64,000 bases of DNA from Paenibacillus sp. BSR1-1 (lineage in GTDB: Bacteria; Bacillota; Bacilli; Bacillales; Cytobacillaceae). A program made the position numbers and the translations under genes. Each line of letters starts with the position of its first letter. Positions within the stretch are counted from its first letter, which is position 1. Below the pieces are notes generated by a model. It did not search any database and was not told the DNA's origin. It saw only the letters and a list, made by a program, of their open reading frames with translations. Positions 62,705 through 64,000 of the stretch are shown piece after piece. The stretch lies in assembly GCF_030403775.1 (NCBI RefSeq), contig NZ_JAQMWQ010000024.1, positions 1 to 64,000 of the forward strand. The letters run 5' to 3'.

Positions 62705-62759
62705 GCCCCTATTATGCAAATCAGATTAGATTATGCAAGATTTCATAGAATTTAGGGGC
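62705..62759 (+). promoter_or_regulatory. Candidate enhancer with direct repeat, upstream of the second sigma-54 promoter
   Basis: Direct repeat TTATGCAA at 62712-62719 and 62731-62738 (19 bases apart) within arms GCCCCTA/TAGGGGC (62705-62711 and 62753-62759). It is 30-85 bases before the -24 element, a usual position for an enhancer-binding protein site. Confidence 0.45.
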
Positions 62760-62789
62760 TATTTTATTATTTACCTAGTAAAAAATTGT

Positions 62790-62805
62790 TGGCACAAAAA
62801 TTGCA
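62790..62805 (+). promoter_or_regulatory. Sigma-54 (-24/-12) promoter of the second APC permease gene
   Basis: TGGCAC-AAAAA-TTGCA is a perfect match, 119 bases upstream of the start codon. Confidence 0.92.
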
Positions 62806-62923
62806 ACTATTTTGAATAGTAATATAATTATTTCGAAGGGGAGGTTCTATTGGTTTTCATATTGATTTGAACAAAAGTGAAACTGCTTACATTTATTTTT
62901 TTTAAAAAGGAGAGTTGTTCAAA

Positions 62924-64000
62924 TTGGAGAATGTTACCCTTAAGCGTTCACTCGGCCTCTGGGCCATTGTAGGCCTTGGATTAGGCTACATGACGCCGAC
63001 TATTGTATTTGATACATTTGGAATCGTTTCTGAAGAAACAAATGGTGTTGTTCCTCTTGCCTATCTAACGGCATTGGCTGTTATGTTGTTTACAGCGATT
63101 AGTTATGGGAAAATGGCCAAAGTGTTTCCAAGCGCTGGATCTGCCTATACGTATACGAGAGAAACAATGAGCCCTCATCTTGGATTTATTGTTGGCTGGG
63201 CAGCCTTGCTTGATTATATCCTCTTACCTATGGTTAATGCCTTGATTATCCGAATTTATATGGTATCCGTCTTTCCTTCGGTTCCAGCATGGATTTGGGT
63301 GGTCTGTTATGTCGCCATCGTTACTGCCATTAACGTATGGAGTATGAGTAAAACCTCAAATTTGAATTCCCTCCTTGTTATTTTCGAAGTTGTCTTAATT
63401 GGCGCTTTTATAGTTCTCGCTTTTGTGAAGTTATCCCAAGGGATGGGGCAAGGGACGATTTTCACTACGGAACCGCTTTTTCATTCCAATATCCATTTTG
63501 GTGCTGTTTTGACTGGAGCCACAGTGGTTTGTTTTTCCTTTATTGGTTTTGATGCCGTCACGATGTACGCTGAAGAGGCCACTGATATAAAGATAATGCC
63601 GAAAGCGATTATGTTAACGGTTTTAATCGGCGGCGCCATCTTTTTTATTTGTGGTTACTTCGCCCAAGCTTTATTCCCAGATATTTCGAGGTTTAAAGTA
63701 ACGGATGATACGTTACCCGAAATTGGATTGTTTGTTGGAGGAACGCTATTTAAACTAGTTTTTCTTGCAGGTGCGTTTGCTGCAACTGTCGCTTCCGGGC
63801 TGGCATCCCATGCGAGTGTGGCACGTCTATTATTTGTAATGGGACGGAACGGCGTCCTTCCGAAGAACCTATTCGGCTCGGTTCATCCAAAATTTCGGAC
63901 ACCTGCTTTTAATGTTATTCTTGTCGGGGTAGTTTCACTGCTTGCGATCGCACCGAGTCTTGAGCTTATTTCTTCCTTTATTAACTTTGGTGCGTTGATT
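62924..64000 (+). CDS. APC-family permease, partial (runs off the window)
   Basis: 359 codons are visible, in frame to the last base. TTG start with AAGGAG eleven bases before. The product parallels the preceding permease throughout: [45 protein letters not shown] and FIGFDAVTMYAEEA, so the two are tandem paralogs of the same transporter subgroup. It has its own perfect sigma-54 promoter and enhancer-like repeat. The C-terminal about 90 residues lie outside. Confidence 0.92.
   Translation, partial: MENVTLKRSLGLWAIVGLGLGYMTPTIVFDTFGIVSEETNGVVPLAYLTALAVMLFTAISYGKMAKVFPSAGSAYTYTRETMSPHLGFIVGWAALLDYILLPMVNALIIRIYMVSVFPSVPAWIWVVCYVAIVTAINVWSMSKTSNLNSLLVIFEVVLIGAFIVLAFVKLSQGMGQGTIFTTEPLFHSNIHFGAVLTGATVVCFSFIGFDAVTMYAEEATDIKIMPKAIMLTVLIGGAIFFICGYFAQALFPDISRFKVTDDTLPEIGLFVGGTLFKLVFLAGAFAATVASGLASHASVARLLFVMGRNGVLPKNLFGSVHPKFRTPAFNVILVGVVSLLAIAPSLELISSFINFGALI

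Noticed and set aside
1-64000. Mobile elements, prophage, CRISPR, rRNA or tRNA genes
   Set aside because: No transposase, integrase, Cas, phage structural gene, or RNA gene signature seen on either strand.

Overview
The window comes from a low-GC, endospore-forming Bacillaceae chromosome, close to Bacillus or Neobacillus. Strong AGGAGG ribosome binding sites, frequent TTG/GTG starts, a SAM (S-box) riboswitch, a SinR-like regulator, a YjcZ-type spore peptide and B. subtilis-like local gene orders (the yugJ-pgi-yugN-yugO and ykoS-ykoT neighbourhoods) all support this. I see no phage, insertion sequence, CRISPR array, rRNA or tRNA.

Layout. 1-4.1 kb: a GC-rich REP-like element, then ornithine aminotransferase and glutamate dehydrogenase (arginine/proline catabolism), then an iron-type alcohol dehydrogenase. 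4.2-7.1 kb: pgi, a YugN-like gene and the convergent K+ channel gene yugO. 7.2-15.9 kb: a YkoS/YkoT-type membrane protein and glycosyltransferase pair, a LysE exporter, an APC permease, a DksA/YteA zinc-finger protein, several very small genes, a CDF metal exporter and CorA. 16.1-19 kb: a secreted subtilisin-like protease followed by an RRNPP (NprR-like) regulator and a previously unlisted 42-residue exported propeptide, which looks like a complete peptide quorum-sensing cassette. 19-22 kb: a DHA2 drug exporter and a small flavoprotein. 21.9-22.6 kb: wreckage of pxpB-pxpC (kipI-kipA, 5-oxoprolinase). 22.7-28.7 kb: a five-gene oligopeptide ABC importer. 29-32.1 kb: a two-component system and a small membrane-protein operon whose promoters share the same 11-bp-periodic operator. 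32.1-33.8 kb: a marR-MFS operon with a perfect palindromic operator. 34-41.8 kb: the methionine operon metI-metC-yitJ-metH behind a SAM riboswitch.

41.9-54.7 kb is an exopolysaccharide locus: a divergent SinR-like repressor gene, a long leader with an apparent epsC/EAR antitermination RNA and hairpin, then dehydratase, aminotransferase, chain-length modulator, tyrosine kinase, phosphatase, flippase, polymerase, one glycosyltransferase, a priming sugar transferase, and finally a translationally coupled PLP-enzyme and ATP-grasp ligase that are not standard eps genes. No acetyltransferase is present, so the ligase may acylate the sugar amine with an amino acid. A run of eight G sits exactly at the epsA/epsB overlap, where loss of one G would fuse the two proteins.

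54.7-60.1 kb: 6-phosphogluconolactonase, BdbD/BdbC disulfide pair, a YjcZ peptide, a glutaredoxin-thioredoxin reductase fusion, Dps, and a LysM cell-wall hydrolase. 60.2-64 kb: an agmatinase/guanidino-hydrolase family gene and two paralogous APC permeases (the second cut by the window end). All three are preceded by near-perfect sigma-54 (-24/-12) promoters, which makes this a nitrogen-scavenging regulon.
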